In this document: positions 35,198-47,875 of the stretch, piece after piece
How the letters are laid out: every line of letters starts with the position of its first letter
How positions within the stretch are numbered: the first letter of the stretch is position 1
Assembly: GCA_035512495.1 (NCBI GenBank)
Contig: DATKDW010000013.1
Location: 1-47,875 of the forward strand
DNA from: Acidimicrobiales bacterium
Lineage (GTDB): Bacteria > Actinomycetota > Acidimicrobiia > Acidimicrobiales > CADCSY01
DNA: 47,875 nucleotides
Direction: 5' to 3'
Translations under genes and position numbers: made by a program
The notes under the pieces: generated by a model
Told to the model about the DNA's origin: nothing
What the model saw: the letters and a program-made list of their open reading frames with translations, nothing else
Databases searched by the model: none

Positions 35198-35288
35198 CGG
35201 CGACCACCTCGCTCTGCATCACTGGGTCGCTCGGAGGTCGCCGACCGCAGGCTCACGTCGGACCGCATCATCGGCGACCACCTCGCTC
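35195..35288. repeat. 20-base direct repeat at the rpsS/rplV junction
   Basis: On the minus strand GAGCGAGGTGGTCGCCGATG occurs at 35288-35269, where it encodes the last residues of uS19, and again at 35214-35195, where it is the ribosome binding region and start codon of rplV. The 54 bases between the copies contain no gene. The repeat looks like the trace of a 74-base duplication or insertion. Confidence 0.88.
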
Positions 35289-35546
35289 CTGGCCGGCGTG
35301 GAACCGGAAGGTGCGCGTCGGAGCGAACTCGCCCAGCTTGTGGCCGACCATCGACTCGGTGATGTAGACGGGCACGTGCTTGCGGCCGTCGTGGACGGCC
35401 ACCGTGTGACCGACCATCTCCGGGATGATGGTGGAGCGGCGGGACCAGGTCTTGATGACCTTCTTCTCGTTGGCCTCGTTGAGGGCGTCCACCTTCTTGA
35501 GGAGGTGGTCGTCGACGAACGGGCCCTTCTTCAGGCTGCGCGGCAT
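35268..35546 (-). CDS. rpsS: Small-subunit ribosomal protein uS19
   Basis: 92 residues. [41 protein letters not shown] and [17 protein letters not shown] are the family motifs (parts cited). The tail QERGGRR and its stop are encoded by the 20-base sequence that is repeated in front of rplV. It starts 15 bases after rplB. The uS19 tail contacts the A- and P-site tRNAs. Confidence 0.97.
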   Translation of the reverse strand: MPRSLKKGPFVDDHLLKKVDALNEANEKKVIKTWSRRSTIIPEMVGHTVAVHDGRKHVPVYITESMVGHKLGEFAPTRTFRFHAGQERGGRR

Positions 35547-35561
35547 GGCTGTCTCCTGCCC

Positions 35562-36398
35562 CTACCGCCGCGAGCCGCGTGTGCGGCGACGGCGGACGAT
35601 GAGCTTGTCGGACTCCTTGTTCTTCGACCGGGTACGACCCTCGGGCTTGCCCCAGGGGGACACGGGGTGGCGACCACCGGAGGTCTTGCCCTCGCCACCA
35701 CCGAGCGGGTGGTCGACGGGGTTCATGGCCACACCGCGGGTCTGCGGGCGCTTGCCCTTCCAGCGGTTCCGGCCGGCCTTGCCGATCTTGATCAGGTCGG
35801 CCTCGGCGTTGCCGACCTCGCCGACGGTGGCGCGGCAGTCGATGGGCACACGGCGCATCTCGGTGCTCGGGAGGCGCAGGGTGGCGTAGTCGCCCTCCTT
35901 GGCCACGAGCTGGACGCTCGAGCCGGCGCTGCGGGCCATCTTGCCCCCGCCGCCGGGCTTGAGCTCCACGTTGTGGACCGTGGTGCCGACCGGGATGTAG
36001 CGCATCGGCAGGCAGTTGCCGGGGCGGATCTCGGAGCCCTGGCCGTTCTGCAGGACGTCGCCGACCTTCACCCGGTTGGGGGCGAGGACGTAGCGCTTCT
36101 CGCCGTCGTAGTAGTTCAGCAGGAGGATCCGGCAGTTCCGGTTGGGGTCGTACTCCACGGCGGCGACCTTGGCCGGCACGCCGTCCTTGACCCGCTTGAA
36201 GTCGATGATGCGGTAGGCGCGCTTGTGGCCGCCTCCACGGTGGCGCGAGGTCTTGCGCCCGTAGCTGTTGCGCCCGCCGGTGTTCGACTTGGGCGCGAGG
36301 AGGGCCTTCTCGGGGCGGTCCTTGGTGATCTCGGAGAAGTCCGAGACGGTCTGGAACCGGCGTCCGGGGCTGGTGGGCTTGCGGCTGCGGATGGGCAT
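35562..36398 (-). CDS. rplB: Large-subunit ribosomal protein uL2
   Basis: 278 residues, the family length. The N-terminal [15 protein letters not shown], the central [16 protein letters not shown] and the C-terminal [29 protein letters not shown] motif, which contains the conserved His needed for peptidyl transfer, are present. It lies seven bases after rplW. Confidence 0.98.
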   Translation of the reverse strand: MPIRSRKPTSPGRRFQTVSDFSEITKDRPEKALLAPKSNTGGRNSYGRKTSRHRGGGHKRAYRIIDFKRVKDGVPAKVAAVEYDPNRNCRILLLNYYDGEKRYVLAPNRVKVGDVLQNGQGSEIRPGNCLPMRYIPVGTTVHNVELKPGGGGKMARSAGSSVQLVAKEGDYATLRLPSTEMRRVPIDCRATVGEVGNAEADLIKIGKAGRNRWKGKRPQTRGVAMNPVDHPLGGGEGKTSGGRHPVSPWGKPEGRTRSKNKESDKLIVRRRRTRGSRR

Positions 36399-36405
36399 GG
36401 CTGGC

Positions 36406-36693
36406 CTAGCTCTCGAAGAGGTCGATGACGTCGCCCTCGACCAGGGTCACGATGGCGCGCTTGGTGTCCGGGCGCTTGCCGAACGTGGACGTCCGGCGGT
36501 TGCGCTTGCGCTTGCCCTTGCGGTTGATGGTGTTCACCTTGGACACGGTGACGTCGAAGATCGACTCGACGGCCTGCCGGATCTCGACCTTGTTGGCGTC
36601 GGGGTGGACCCGGAAGGTGTAGGCGCCGGTGTCGAGGAGCGCGTAGGACTTCTCGCTCACGATCGGCTCGATGATGACGTCGCGGGGGTCCAT
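36406..36693 (-). CDS. rplW: Large-subunit ribosomal protein uL23
   Basis: 95 residues starting at the ATG at 36693, which overlaps the rplD stop by one base (TGATG). [32 protein letters not shown] and [10 protein letters not shown]-like [24 protein letters not shown] are the uL23 pattern. The protein is the main tunnel-exit docking site for SRP and trigger factor. Confidence 0.97.
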   Translation of the reverse strand: MDPRDVIIEPIVSEKSYALLDTGAYTFRVHPDANKVEIRQAVESIFDVTVSKVNTINRKGKRKRNRRTSTFGKRPDTKRAIVTLVEGDVIDLFES

Positions 36694-37379
36694 CAGGCCT
36701 CCTCCCCTTCGGTGGCGGCAGCCACGGTCACCGGAGTGCCCTCGGCGGCAGCCTCGGCCTCGACCGCGGTGCCGCCCATGGGCAGGGTCTCGCGGGTGAA
36801 GACGACCACGTCGCTGCAGAGCACGTCGTAGGCGTTCAGCTCGCTCTCGAGGAGGCAGTGGACCTCGGGGAGGTTGCGGAAGCTCTTGTAGGCGACCTCG
36901 TCGCCGCGGTCGAGGACCACCAGGACCCGTCCGGTGGCGCCGATGGCGGCCAGGGAGGCCTTGGCCTCCCTGGTGCTCGGGGTGGCGAAGTCCCAGGACG
37001 AGACCACGGCGACCTTGCCGTCGGCGGCCCGGTCGGACAGCGCCGACCACAGGGCGGCACGCACCATCTTCTTGGGCGTGCGCTGCTTGTAGGAGCGGGG
37101 CTTGGGACCGAGGGCCACACCACCGCCGCGCCACTGCGGCGAGCGGATGGAGCCCTGGCGGGCACGGCCGGTGCCCTTCTGGCGCCACGGCTTGGCGCCA
37201 CCACCCCGGGCCTCGGCCCGGGTGAGGGTCGACTGGGTGCCCGAGCGGGCCGCAGCCAGCTGGGCCACCACGACCTGGTGCATGAGGGGGATGTTCGGCG
37301 TGCGACCGAAGGCCGACTCGTCGAGCTCGACGGTGCCGGCGTCGGCCCCGGTGCGGTCCCTGACGGTGACGGATGCCAT
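36693..37379 (-). CDS. rplD: Large-subunit ribosomal protein uL4
   Basis: 228 residues from the ATG at 37379; a GTG one codon earlier would make a GTGA overlap with rplC and is equally possible. The tunnel loop is visible as [35 protein letters not shown] (cited in part), followed by [23 protein letters not shown]-terminal Ala/Glu-rich tail of about 25 residues, ending ATEGEEA, is longer than usual. uL4 represses the S10 operon in Escherichia coli; here a structured leader precedes rplC. Confidence 0.96.
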   Translation of the reverse strand: MASVTVRDRTGADAGTVELDESAFGRTPNIPLMHQVVVAQLAAARSGTQSTLTRAEARGGGAKPWRQKGTGRARQGSIRSPQWRGGGVALGPKPRSYKQRTPKKMVRAALWSALSDRAADGKVAVVSSWDFATPSTREAKASLAAIGATGRVLVVLDRGDEVAYKSFRNLPEVHCLLESELNAYDVLCSDVVVFTRETLPMGGTAVEAEAAAEGTPVTVAAATEGEEA

Positions 37380-38020
37380 CACTTCCCGCCCTTCACGGCG
37401 TCGCGGATGAGGACGAGGCCGCCGCGGGGGCCGGGCACGGAGCCCCGGACCAGCACGACGTTGCGCTCGGCGTCGGCCGAGACCACCTCGAGGTTGAGGG
37501 TGGTGACCTTCTCGGCGCCCATGCGCCCGGCCATCCGGGTGCCCTTGAAGACACGACCCGGGGTGGAGGCACCACCGATGGAGCCCGGAGCGCGGTGCAC
37601 GCGGTGGGCACCGTGGGAGGCTCGCTGGCCGGAGAAGTTGTGGCGCTTCATCGCACCGGCGAAGCCCTTGCCCTTGCTGACGGCGGTGACGTCGACGAGG
37701 TCGCCGGCGCTGAGGATGTCGGCGGCGAGCTCCTGGCCGACCTCGTAGTCACTCGTGTCGTCGAGGCGGAGCTCGACGAGGCGGACGCCGGGCTCGACGC
37801 CGCCCTTGTCGAAGTGACCGGCCTCGGGCTTGGTGAGCGACTTGACCTTCTTGGTCCCATAGGTGACCTGCAGGGCGCTGTACCCGTCGGTGTCGGGGCG
37901 CTTGATCTGCACCACGCGAGCCGGGGTGACCTGCAACATGGTGACAGGCACGATGCGGTTCTGGTCGTCCCAGACCTGCGTCATGCCCACCTTGGTGCCC
38001 ACGATCGCTTTGTTCGCCAT
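37379..38020 (-). CDS. rplC: Large-subunit ribosomal protein uL3
   Basis: 213 residues from the ATG at 38020 ([19 protein letters not shown]). The long central loop reaching the peptidyl-transferase centre is visible as [29 protein letters not shown] (part), with the family motif [16 protein letters not shown]. It is the first gene after a 205-base leader with its own promoter and two strong hairpins, so the S10 cluster effectively begins here rather than at rpsJ. Confidence 0.98.
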   Translation of the reverse strand: MANKAIVGTKVGMTQVWDDQNRIVPVTMLQVTPARVVQIKRPDTDGYSALQVTYGTKKVKSLTKPEAGHFDKGGVEPGVRLVELRLDDTSDYEVGQELAADILSAGDLVDVTAVSKGKGFAGAMKRHNFSGQRASHGAHRVHRAPGSIGGASTPGRVFKGTRMAGRMGAEKVTTLNLEVVSADAERNVVLVRGSVPGPRGGLVLIRDAVKGGK

Positions 38021-38047
38021 GAGGCTCGTGTCTTTCTCGTTCACGCG

Positions 38048-38080
38048 AGCGCTCCGCTCGGGCGAGCCCGGCGGAGCGCT
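38048..38080 (-). promoter_or_regulatory. rplC leader hairpin, proximal
   Basis: Arms AGCGCTCCGC (38048-38057) and GCGGAGCGCT (38071-38080) are perfect complements; inside, CGGG and CCCG extend the stem around a CGAG loop with one bulged T. The foot of the stem is 28 bases before the rplC start codon, a position suited to control of translation or transcription by a ribosomal protein. Confidence 0.6.
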
Positions 38081-38138
38081 GGTCAGGTTGTGCCGTGCGG
38101 TATCCCGGAGGACCGGCCCGGACGTCAGTTCGTGCGGC

Positions 38139-38162
38139 GTGCCCGGGGTCCACCCCGGGCAC
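38139..38162 (-). promoter_or_regulatory. rplC leader hairpin, distal (or str-operon terminator)
   Basis: GTGCCCGGGG (38139-38148), loop TCCA, CCCCGGGCAC (38153-38162): a perfect 10-base-pair stem. It lies 64 bases after the rpsJ stop and begins about where transcription from the 38200-38171 promoter should start. It has no T-run, so a terminator for the upstream operon and a 5' leader stem are both possible. Confidence 0.6.
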
Positions 38163-38170
38163 GGGTTGCG

Positions 38171-38200
38171 ATGATAGAGGGGCAAGAGCCCGCCCACCAA
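38171..38200 (-). promoter_or_regulatory. Promoter of the rplC ribosomal cluster
   Basis: On the minus strand TTGGTG (38200-38195) and TATCAT (38176-38171) are 18 bases apart in the gap between rpsJ and rplC. The same TTGGTG -35 box occurs at the infA promoter. Transcription would begin near 38164. Confidence 0.65.
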
Positions 38201-38225
38201 GTCCGGCGACGGGCCCCGGAAGCCC

Positions 38226-38539
38226 CTAGGCCTGGAGGATCTTGATCTCGATGTCGACGCCCGCCGGAAGCTCGAGGCGCTGGAGGGAGTCGACCGTCTT
38301 CGGCGTCGACTCGACGATGTCGAGCAGGCGCTTGTGGATCCGCATCTCGAAGTGCTCGCGGGAGTCCTTGTCCTTGTGGGGCGAGCGGATCACCGTGTAG
38401 CGGTGCTTCTCGGTGGGCAGCGGCACCGGACCCCGGACCGTGGCCTGCGTGCGGACCACCGTCTCGACGATCTTCTTCGTCGACTGGTCGATGATCTCGT
38501 GGTCGTAGGCCTTGAGCCGGATGCGGATCTTCTGGGCCA

Positions 38540-38540
<1 letters not shown>
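38226..38540 (-). CDS. rpsJ: Small-subunit ribosomal protein uS10
   Basis: 104 residues from the ATG at 38540. [53 protein letters not shown] and [16 protein letters not shown] are diagnostic (parts cited). uS10 is also the NusG/NusB partner in antitermination. The start overlaps the tuf stop by one base (TAATG), so the gene is coupled to the str operon, while 205 bases separate it from rplC. Confidence 0.98.
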
Positions 38541-39727
<1,187 letters not shown>

Positions 39728-39782
39728 GGTGGCTCCTACATTCCTTTTCTGAGAGGGTGGATCGGTCGTGCGACCGGGAGGG

Positions 39783-41885
39783 TCACTCGCCCCGGACGCG
39801 GGCGACGATCTCTTCTGCGATCGCCTTGGGCACTTGCTGGTACGAGTGGAACTGCATGGTGTACGTAGCGCGGCCCTGCGTGCGCGAACGCAGGTCGGTA
39901 GCGTATCCGAACATGTCGGAGAGGGGGACCTGCGCCCTGATCACCATGGAGTTCCCGCGCTGCTCGCTCGCCTCGACCTTGCCGCGGCGGGCGTTGAGGT
40001 CGCCGAACACCTCGCCCATGTAGTCCTCGGGCGTGACGACCTCGACGGCCATGATCGGCTCGAGGAGGGCGGGCGCCGCCTTGCGGGCCGCCTCCTTGAA
40101 CACCATCGAGCCGGCGATCTTGAACGCCATCTCCGAGGAGTCGACGTCGTGGGCGGAGCCGTCGGTGAGGATGGCCCGGACGTCGACGACCGGGTAGCCG
40201 GCGAGCACACCGGCGGCCAGCGACTGCTGGATGCCCTGGTCGACCGAGGGGATGAACTCCTTCGGGATGCGACCACCGGTGATCTGGTCGACGAACTCGT
40301 AGCCGCCGCCGGGACCGGTGGGCTCCAGGGTGATCACCACGTGGGCGAACTGGCCCGAGCCACCGGTCTGCTTGACGTGGCGGTACACGACCTTCACGGC
40401 CGGCGCGGTGATCGTCTCGCGGTAGGCGACCTGGGGCTTGCCCACCGTGGCGTCGACCTTGAACTCGCGGAACATGCGGTCGACCAGCACCTCGAGGTGC
40501 AGCTCGCCCTGGCCGGAGATCACGGTCTGGCCGGTCTCGTCGTCGGTGCGGACCTGGAAGGTGGGGTCCTCCTCCGCCAGCGCCATGAGCGCCTTGGACA
40601 GCTTGTCCTGGTCGGACTTGGTCTTGGGCTCCACGGCCACGTGGATGACCGGCTCGGGGAAGTCGATGGCCTCGAGGACGATCGGGTTGTCGGGGTCGCA
40701 GAGCGTGTCGCCGGTGGAGGTGCGCTTGAGGCCGATGCCGGCGACGATGTCGCCGGAGAAGATGGCGTCGACGTCCTCCCGGGCGTTGGCGTGCATCCGC
40801 AGGATGCGGCCCACCCGCTCCTTGTTGTCCTTGGTCGAGTTGTAGAGGTACGAGCCGGTCTCGAGCGTGCCCGAGTAGACCCGGAAGTACGTCAGCTTGC
40901 CCACGTGGGGGTCGCTCATGACCTTGAAGGCGAGGGCGGCGAAGGGGGCGTCGTCGTCGGCGGGACGCTCCAGCTCCTCGAGACCCTTCGGGTCCATCCC
41001 CTTGATGGCCTCGAGGTCGGTCGGGGCGGGGAGGAAGTCGACGACGGCGTCGAGCATGGGCTGGACGCCCTTGTTCTTGAACGCCGAGCCGCAGAGGACG
41101 GGCACGCACTCGCTGGCGATGGTGCCGCGGCGGAGAGCGGAGCGGAGGTCATCGGTGGTGATCTCCTCTTCGCCGACGTACTTCTCCATGATGTTCTCAT
41201 CGAACTCGGAGAGGACGTCGAGGAGCTTGCCCCGCCACTCATCGGCCTGGGCCCGGAGCTCGTCGGGGATGTCGGTGACCTCCCACTCCTCGCCCTTGGC
41301 GCCCTCCTCGTCGTGAGGCCACACGAGGGCCTTCATCCCGAGGAGGTCGACCATGCCGGTGAAGTGGCCCTCCGACCCGATGGGGATCTGGACGACGGCG
41401 ACCTTGGCCTGGAGGCGGTCGATGATGGAGTCGACGGCGGCGAAGAAGTCGGCACCGATCCGGTCCATCTTGTTGATGAAGCAGATGCGGGGCACGCCGT
41501 ACTTGTTGGCCTGGCGCCAGACGGTCTCCGACTGCGGCTCGACGCCGGACACGGCGTCGAAGACGGCGACGGCGCCGTCGAGCACGCGCAACGAGCGCTC
41601 CACCTCCACGGTGAAGTCGACGTGACCGGGGGTGTCGATGATGTTGATGGTGTGGTCGTTCCAGGCGCACGTGGTGGCGGCGGAGGTGATGGTGATCCCC
41701 CGCTCCTGCTCCTGGACCATCCAGTCCATGATGGCGGCACCCTCGTGGACCTCGCCGAGCTTGTAGCTCTTGCCGGTGTAGTAGAGGATCCGCTCGGTGG
41801 TGGTGGTCTTGCCGGCGTCGATGTGGGCCATGATCCCGATGTTGCGGGTCCGGCTCAGGGGGATCGCTCGCTTCATGTCAGCCAT
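39783..41885 (-). CDS. fusA: Elongation factor G
   Basis: Moves the tRNAs and mRNA after peptide transfer. 700 residues, the usual length. GTPase motifs are [19 protein letters not shown], the switch region [22 protein letters not shown] and [11 protein letters not shown], so the G4 motif is normal here. Domain IV shows [15 protein letters not shown] and the domain V region ends in SFHSYQQVP-like [17 protein letters not shown]. It follows rpsG with a 110-base gap containing a hairpin. Confidence 0.98.
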   Translation of the reverse strand: MADMKRAIPLSRTRNIGIMAHIDAGKTTTTERILYYTGKSYKLGEVHEGAAIMDWMVQEQERGITITSAATTCAWNDHTINIIDTPGHVDFTVEVERSLRVLDGAVAVFDAVSGVEPQSETVWRQANKYGVPRICFINKMDRIGADFFAAVDSIIDRLQAKVAVVQIPIGSEGHFTGMVDLLGMKALVWPHDEEGAKGEEWEVTDIPDELRAQADEWRGKLLDVLSEFDENIMEKYVGEEEITTDDLRSALRRGTIASECVPVLCGSAFKNKGVQPMLDAVVDFLPAPTDLEAIKGMDPKGLEELERPADDDAPFAALAFKVMSDPHVGKLTYFRVYSGTLETGSYLYNSTKDNKERVGRILRMHANAREDVDAIFSGDIVAGIGLKRTSTGDTLCDPDNPIVLEAIDFPEPVIHVAVEPKTKSDQDKLSKALMALAEEDPTFQVRTDDETGQTVISGQGELHLEVLVDRMFREFKVDATVGKPQVAYRETITAPAVKVVYRHVKQTGGSGQFAHVVITLEPTGPGGGYEFVDQITGGRIPKEFIPSVDQGIQQSLAAGVLAGYPVVDVRAILTDGSAHDVDSSEMAFKIAGSMVFKEAARKAAPALLEPIMAVEVVTPEDYMGEVFGDLNARRGKVEASEQRGNSMVIRAQVPLSDMFGYATDLRSRTQGRATYTMQFHSYQQVPKAIAEEIVARVRGE

Positions 41886-41935
41886 TGGTGGCCCTCTTGG
41901 TCGCGTGTGGTCATCGGTGGTGCGGGGATCATGCG

Positions 41936-41971
41936 ACGACCGGGCGCCCCGTGGCTGGGGGACCCGGTCGT
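41936..41971 (-). promoter_or_regulatory. Hairpin in the rpsG-fusA gap
   Basis: ACGACCGGG (41936-41944) and CCCGGTCGT (41963-41971) pair perfectly, with further C/G pairing inside the loop. The stem lies 51 bases before the fusA start. It may tune fusA relative to rpsL-rpsG by partial termination or mRNA processing; no clear promoter was found beside it. Confidence 0.5.
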
Positions 41972-41995
41972 TGGGGATGCGAGGCGGGGTCCCGG

Positions 41996-42466
41996 CTACC
42001 AGCGGTAGTGGGCGAAGGCCTTGTTCGACTCCGCCATCTTCTGCAGGTCGTCCTTGCGCTTGATGCTGGCGCCGATGCCGTTGGAGGCATCGAGCAGCTC
42101 GTTGGCCAAGCGCTCGGCCATGGACTTCTCGCGGCGCTGGCGGGCATAGCCCACCACCCAGCGGATCGAGAGCGTGTTGGCCCGGCGGGGGCGCACCTCG
42201 ACCGGCACCTGGTAGGTGGCGCCACCGACGCGACGGCTGCGCACCTCGAGGGCGGGCTTGATGTTCTCGATGGCCCGCTTGAGGGTGGCGATCGGCTCGG
42301 CGCCGGTCTTCTCCTCGATGGAGGAGAGGGCGTCGTAGACGATCTTCTCGGCCGTGGAGCGCTTGCCGCGCTGCATGACCTTGTTGACGACCTGGGTGAC
42401 CAGCACCGACCGGTAGATCGGGTCGGGCATGAGGTCTCGGCGGGGGGCGGGGCCCTTGCGCGGCAT
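41996..42466 (-). CDS. rpsG: Small-subunit ribosomal protein uS7
   Basis: 156 residues from the ATG at 42466. [50 protein letters not shown] and [25 protein letters not shown] are the family blocks (parts cited). It organises the 3' domain of 16S rRNA and, in Escherichia coli, represses the str operon. It lies four bases after rpsL. Confidence 0.98.
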   Translation of the reverse strand: MPRKGPAPRRDLMPDPIYRSVLVTQVVNKVMQRGKRSTAEKIVYDALSSIEEKTGAEPIATLKRAIENIKPALEVRSRRVGGATYQVPVEVRPRRANTLSIRWVVGYARQRREKSMAERLANELLDASNGIGASIKRKDDLQKMAESNKAFAHYRW

Positions 42467-42470
42467 GGTC

Positions 42471-42842
42471 CTAGCCCTCCTTCTTGGCGCCGTAGCGGCT
42501 ACGGGCCTGCTTGCGGTCGCGCACCCCGGCGGCGTCGAGCGCCCCGCGGATGATCTTGTAGCGGACACCGGGGAGGTCCTTCACCCGGCCGCCACGCACG
42601 AGCACGATCGAGTGCTCCTGGAGGTTGTGGCCCTCACCGGGGATGTAGGCGGTGATCTCCATGCCGCTGGTGAGGCGCACACGGGCGACCTTGCGCAGGG
42701 CGGAGTTCGGCTTCTTGGGGGTGTTGGTGTAGACGCGGGTGCACACCCCGCGGCGCTGGGGGGCGCCCTTCAGGGCGGCGGTCTTGGCCTTGGCGGGCCT
42801 CGACTCTCGGCCCTTGCGGACCAGCTGTTGGATGGTGGGCAC
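42471..42842 (-). CDS. rpsL: Small-subunit ribosomal protein uS12
   Basis: 123 residues from the GTG at 42842, with GAGGA five bases upstream. [37 protein letters not shown] and the loop [27 protein letters not shown] are all present (parts cited). The lysine in TPKKPNS and the region around RVKDLPGV, where streptomycin-resistance changes occur, look wild type. It is the first gene of the str operon. Confidence 0.98.
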   Translation of the reverse strand: MPTIQQLVRKGRESRPAKAKTAALKGAPQRRGVCTRVYTNTPKKPNSALRKVARVRLTSGMEITAYIPGEGHNLQEHSIVLVRGGRVKDLPGVRYKIIRGALDAAGVRDRKQARSRYGAKKEG

Positions 42843-42953
42843 AGGCGTCCTCTACTCGGTGCTGCTACGGGGTGTGGCTGGCTCGGCGCACGGCGGCGCA
42901 TCGGAGTGCGTCACCGGCGCGGGCGCAAGCATCACGCCCCAGGCCGACTTGCC

Positions 42954-42982
42954 ATGCTACGGGTGCCACCCCCGCACGGCAA
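42954..42982 (-). promoter_or_regulatory. str-operon promoter
   Basis: On the minus strand TTGCCG (42982-42977) and TAGCAT (42959-42954) are 17 bases apart, between the EamA gene and rpsL. The predicted start near 42947 gives a leader of about 105 bases before rpsL. Confidence 0.68.
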
Positions 42983-43037
42983 ACCGCGGAAGGGCGGGGC
43001 CGGGGCCGCCCCGAGCGGGTAGGCCCGGGGGTCGATG

Positions 43038-43919
43038 CTAGGCGGCGGCGATGAGGACCACACCGAGGAGGCCCAGGCAGATCCCGCCCAGCTGGCGGCC
43101 GGTGAGCAGCTCGGCCAGCACCACTCGCGCCAGGAGCATCGTGGGCAGCGGGGACAGGGCGGCGAGCACCGCCACCAGCGAGAGGAGCCCCTCCCGCATG
43201 GCGAGCACCACCGCCAGGCCTCCCACCACCTGGAGCACGCCCGCGGCCACCACCGGTCGGAGGTGTCCTCGCACCAGCCGGAGGTCGGCGCCGCGCACCA
43301 GCGCGACCACGCCGACCACCACCGTGGTGGCAGTGGCGGCGGCGAGGAGCGGCCAGGTGGCACTCGCCGTACCGGTCCGTTCGATGAAGACGAAGAACCC
43401 GCCGAAGCCGATCCCGGCGAGCACCCCCTCGACGAGCCCGGGCTGACCGAGCGCGGGGACGGTCCCGCCCGCACCGATCCCCGGCGGCGCCGGCCCCGGG
43501 GCCGCCTCCCCCGAGGAGAGGAGGGTGATGGCCACGATCGCCACCCCGATGCCCGCCACGGCGACCCCCGCCGGCCGCTCCCCGCCGAGCGTCAGACCCA
43601 CGACGACCGGGACCACCGCCGACCACACCGCCGCCATGGTCGAGACCAGGCCCATGCGGCCGACCGCGAGGCCCCGGTAGTAGGCCAGGAAGGCCAGCCC
43701 GGCGGCGGCCCCGGCGGCGGTCCCCCAGCCCAGCGCGGCTGCCGTCCAGGTCCCCGGCACCAGCACCACGCTCACCGCCAGCAGCACCACGGCCACGATC
43801 TGCGAGACCAGCACCACGGGGAGCACGGGCACGCGGCGGGAGGCCAGCCCTCCGAGGAAGTCGGCCGCACCGAAGGCCAGCGCCGTCAGCAGCGCCCACG
43901 CGATCGCCAGTCCCGTCAC
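43038..43919 (-). CDS. EamA/DMT-family transporter
   Basis: 293 residues, nearly all hydrophobic, with about ten membrane helices arranged as two EamA repeats separated by a Pro/Gly/Ala loop around residues 136-155 (GEAAPGPAPPGIGAGG). The first repeat begins IAWALLTALAFGAADFLGG; the second ends LTGRQLGGICLGLLGVVLIA, the family pattern. It should export or import a small metabolite; the substrate is unknown. It starts with GTG, 109 bases after rpoC and beyond a strong hairpin, and ends before the rpsL promoter. It therefore sits as an unrelated insert between two universally linked transcription and translation operons. Confidence 0.87.
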   Translation of the reverse strand: MTGLAIAWALLTALAFGAADFLGGLASRRVPVLPVVLVSQIVAVVLLAVSVVLVPGTWTAAALGWGTAAGAAAGLAFLAYYRGLAVGRMGLVSTMAAVWSAVVPVVVGLTLGGERPAGVAVAGIGVAIVAITLLSSGEAAPGPAPPGIGAGGTVPALGQPGLVEGVLAGIGFGGFFVFIERTGTASATWPLLAAATATTVVVGVVALVRGADLRLVRGHLRPVVAAGVLQVVGGLAVVLAMREGLLSLVAVLAALSPLPTMLLARVVLAELLTGRQLGGICLGLLGVVLIAAA

Positions 43920-43982
43920 GACCGCAGCCTGCCAGGGCCCGGGGCCGCCACCCGACTCAGGATCGGGACCGGCGCGCGACGA

Positions 43983-44004
43983 GGGGCGCCCCGGAGGGCG
44001 CCCC
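43983..44004 (-). terminator. Hairpin after rpoC
   Basis: GGGGCGCCC (43983-43991), loop CGGA, GGGCGCCCC (43996-44004): a perfect 9-base-pair stem with a tetraloop, 24 bases beyond the rpoC stop, plus further CGAC/GTCG pairing after a two-base bulge. No T-run follows. Most likely the rpoBC terminator. Confidence 0.68.
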
Positions 44005-44028
44005 GTCGGGGGTTCGGTGGTGACGGGG

Positions 44029-47875
<3,847 letters not shown>

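Noticed and set aside
41886-41935. A CATGAT box before fusA as a separate fusA promoter
   Set aside because: The corresponding -35 region (AGCCAC) is a poor match, and fusA is expected to be read from the str promoter. Only the hairpin in this gap is reported.

Overview
The window is very GC-rich (roughly 70% by eye). Almost every gene is on the minus strand, so transcription runs from high to low coordinates. The gene content and order are those of an actinobacterium: rpoC, str, S10, spc and alpha ribosomal clusters, then truA, rplM-rpsI, glmM, a glmS-position gene, acpS, nnr, alr, tsaE-tsaB-rimI-tsaD, and groES-groEL. The order after rplQ matches, as I remember it, the mycobacterial order. 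TAnnnT-type -10 boxes, many GTG starts and 4-base GTGA overlaps also fit Actinomycetota. An Acidimicrobiia-like lineage is my best guess, but nothing in the window proves the class.

Layout from high to low coordinates. 47875-44029 holds rpoC (5' end outside the window), then a terminator-like hairpin and an EamA-type transporter inserted between rpoC and the str operon. 42982-38226 holds rpsL-rpsG-fusA-tuf-rpsJ with a good promoter before rpsL. A leader with its own promoter and two strong hairpins then precedes rplC-rplD-rplW-rplB-rpsS-rplV-rpsC-rplP-rpmC-rpsQ-rplN-rplX-rplE-rpsZ-rpsH-rplF-rplR-rpsE-rpmD-rplO-secY-adk. A further promoter precedes infA-rpmJ-rpsM-rpsK-rpsD-rpoA-rplQ-truA. 22257-19493 is a small accessory stretch: a proline-rich membrane protein, a SnoaL-like orphan set among inverted copies of an 18-base repeat, and a divergent threonine dehydratase. 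19429-13226 holds rplM-rpsI-glmM, a giant GlmS-like protein and acpS. 13161-5803 is a tightly overlapping housekeeping cluster: nnr, a CBS protein, alr, an S58 peptidase, a type-4 uracil-DNA glycosylase, and the t6A genes tsaE-tsaB-tsaD with rimI. 5784-3718 is groES-groEL under a perfect CIRCE element. 3633-1 carries a small unknown gene, a NUDIX hydrolase and a copper module (copZ divergent from csoR-copA).

How the genes work together. The ribosomal, RNA polymerase, elongation-factor, SecY and Adk genes form the growth-rate core. GlmM and the GlmS-like protein would supply glucosamine-1-phosphate for the cell wall, and Alr supplies D-alanine for it. TsaB, TsaD and TsaE make the tRNA t6A modification. 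The copper module is a self-contained sensor, chaperone and exporter set.

Most unusual points: (i) the gene at the glmS position encodes 1146 residues, almost twice the usual length, with an insertion that splits the glutaminase domain and a C-terminal domain I do not recognise; (ii) infA appears to start at CTG; (iii) EF-Tu has Thr for Lys in its NKxD motif; (iv) the csoR and copZ promoters are back to back, both probably leaderless, sharing one perfect CsoR operator; (v) an 18-base repeat with a promoter and a 26-base perfect palindrome surrounds the SnoaL-like gene; (vi) a nested hairpin lies over the start region of alr; (vii) 20 bases are duplicated at the rpsS/rplV junction.
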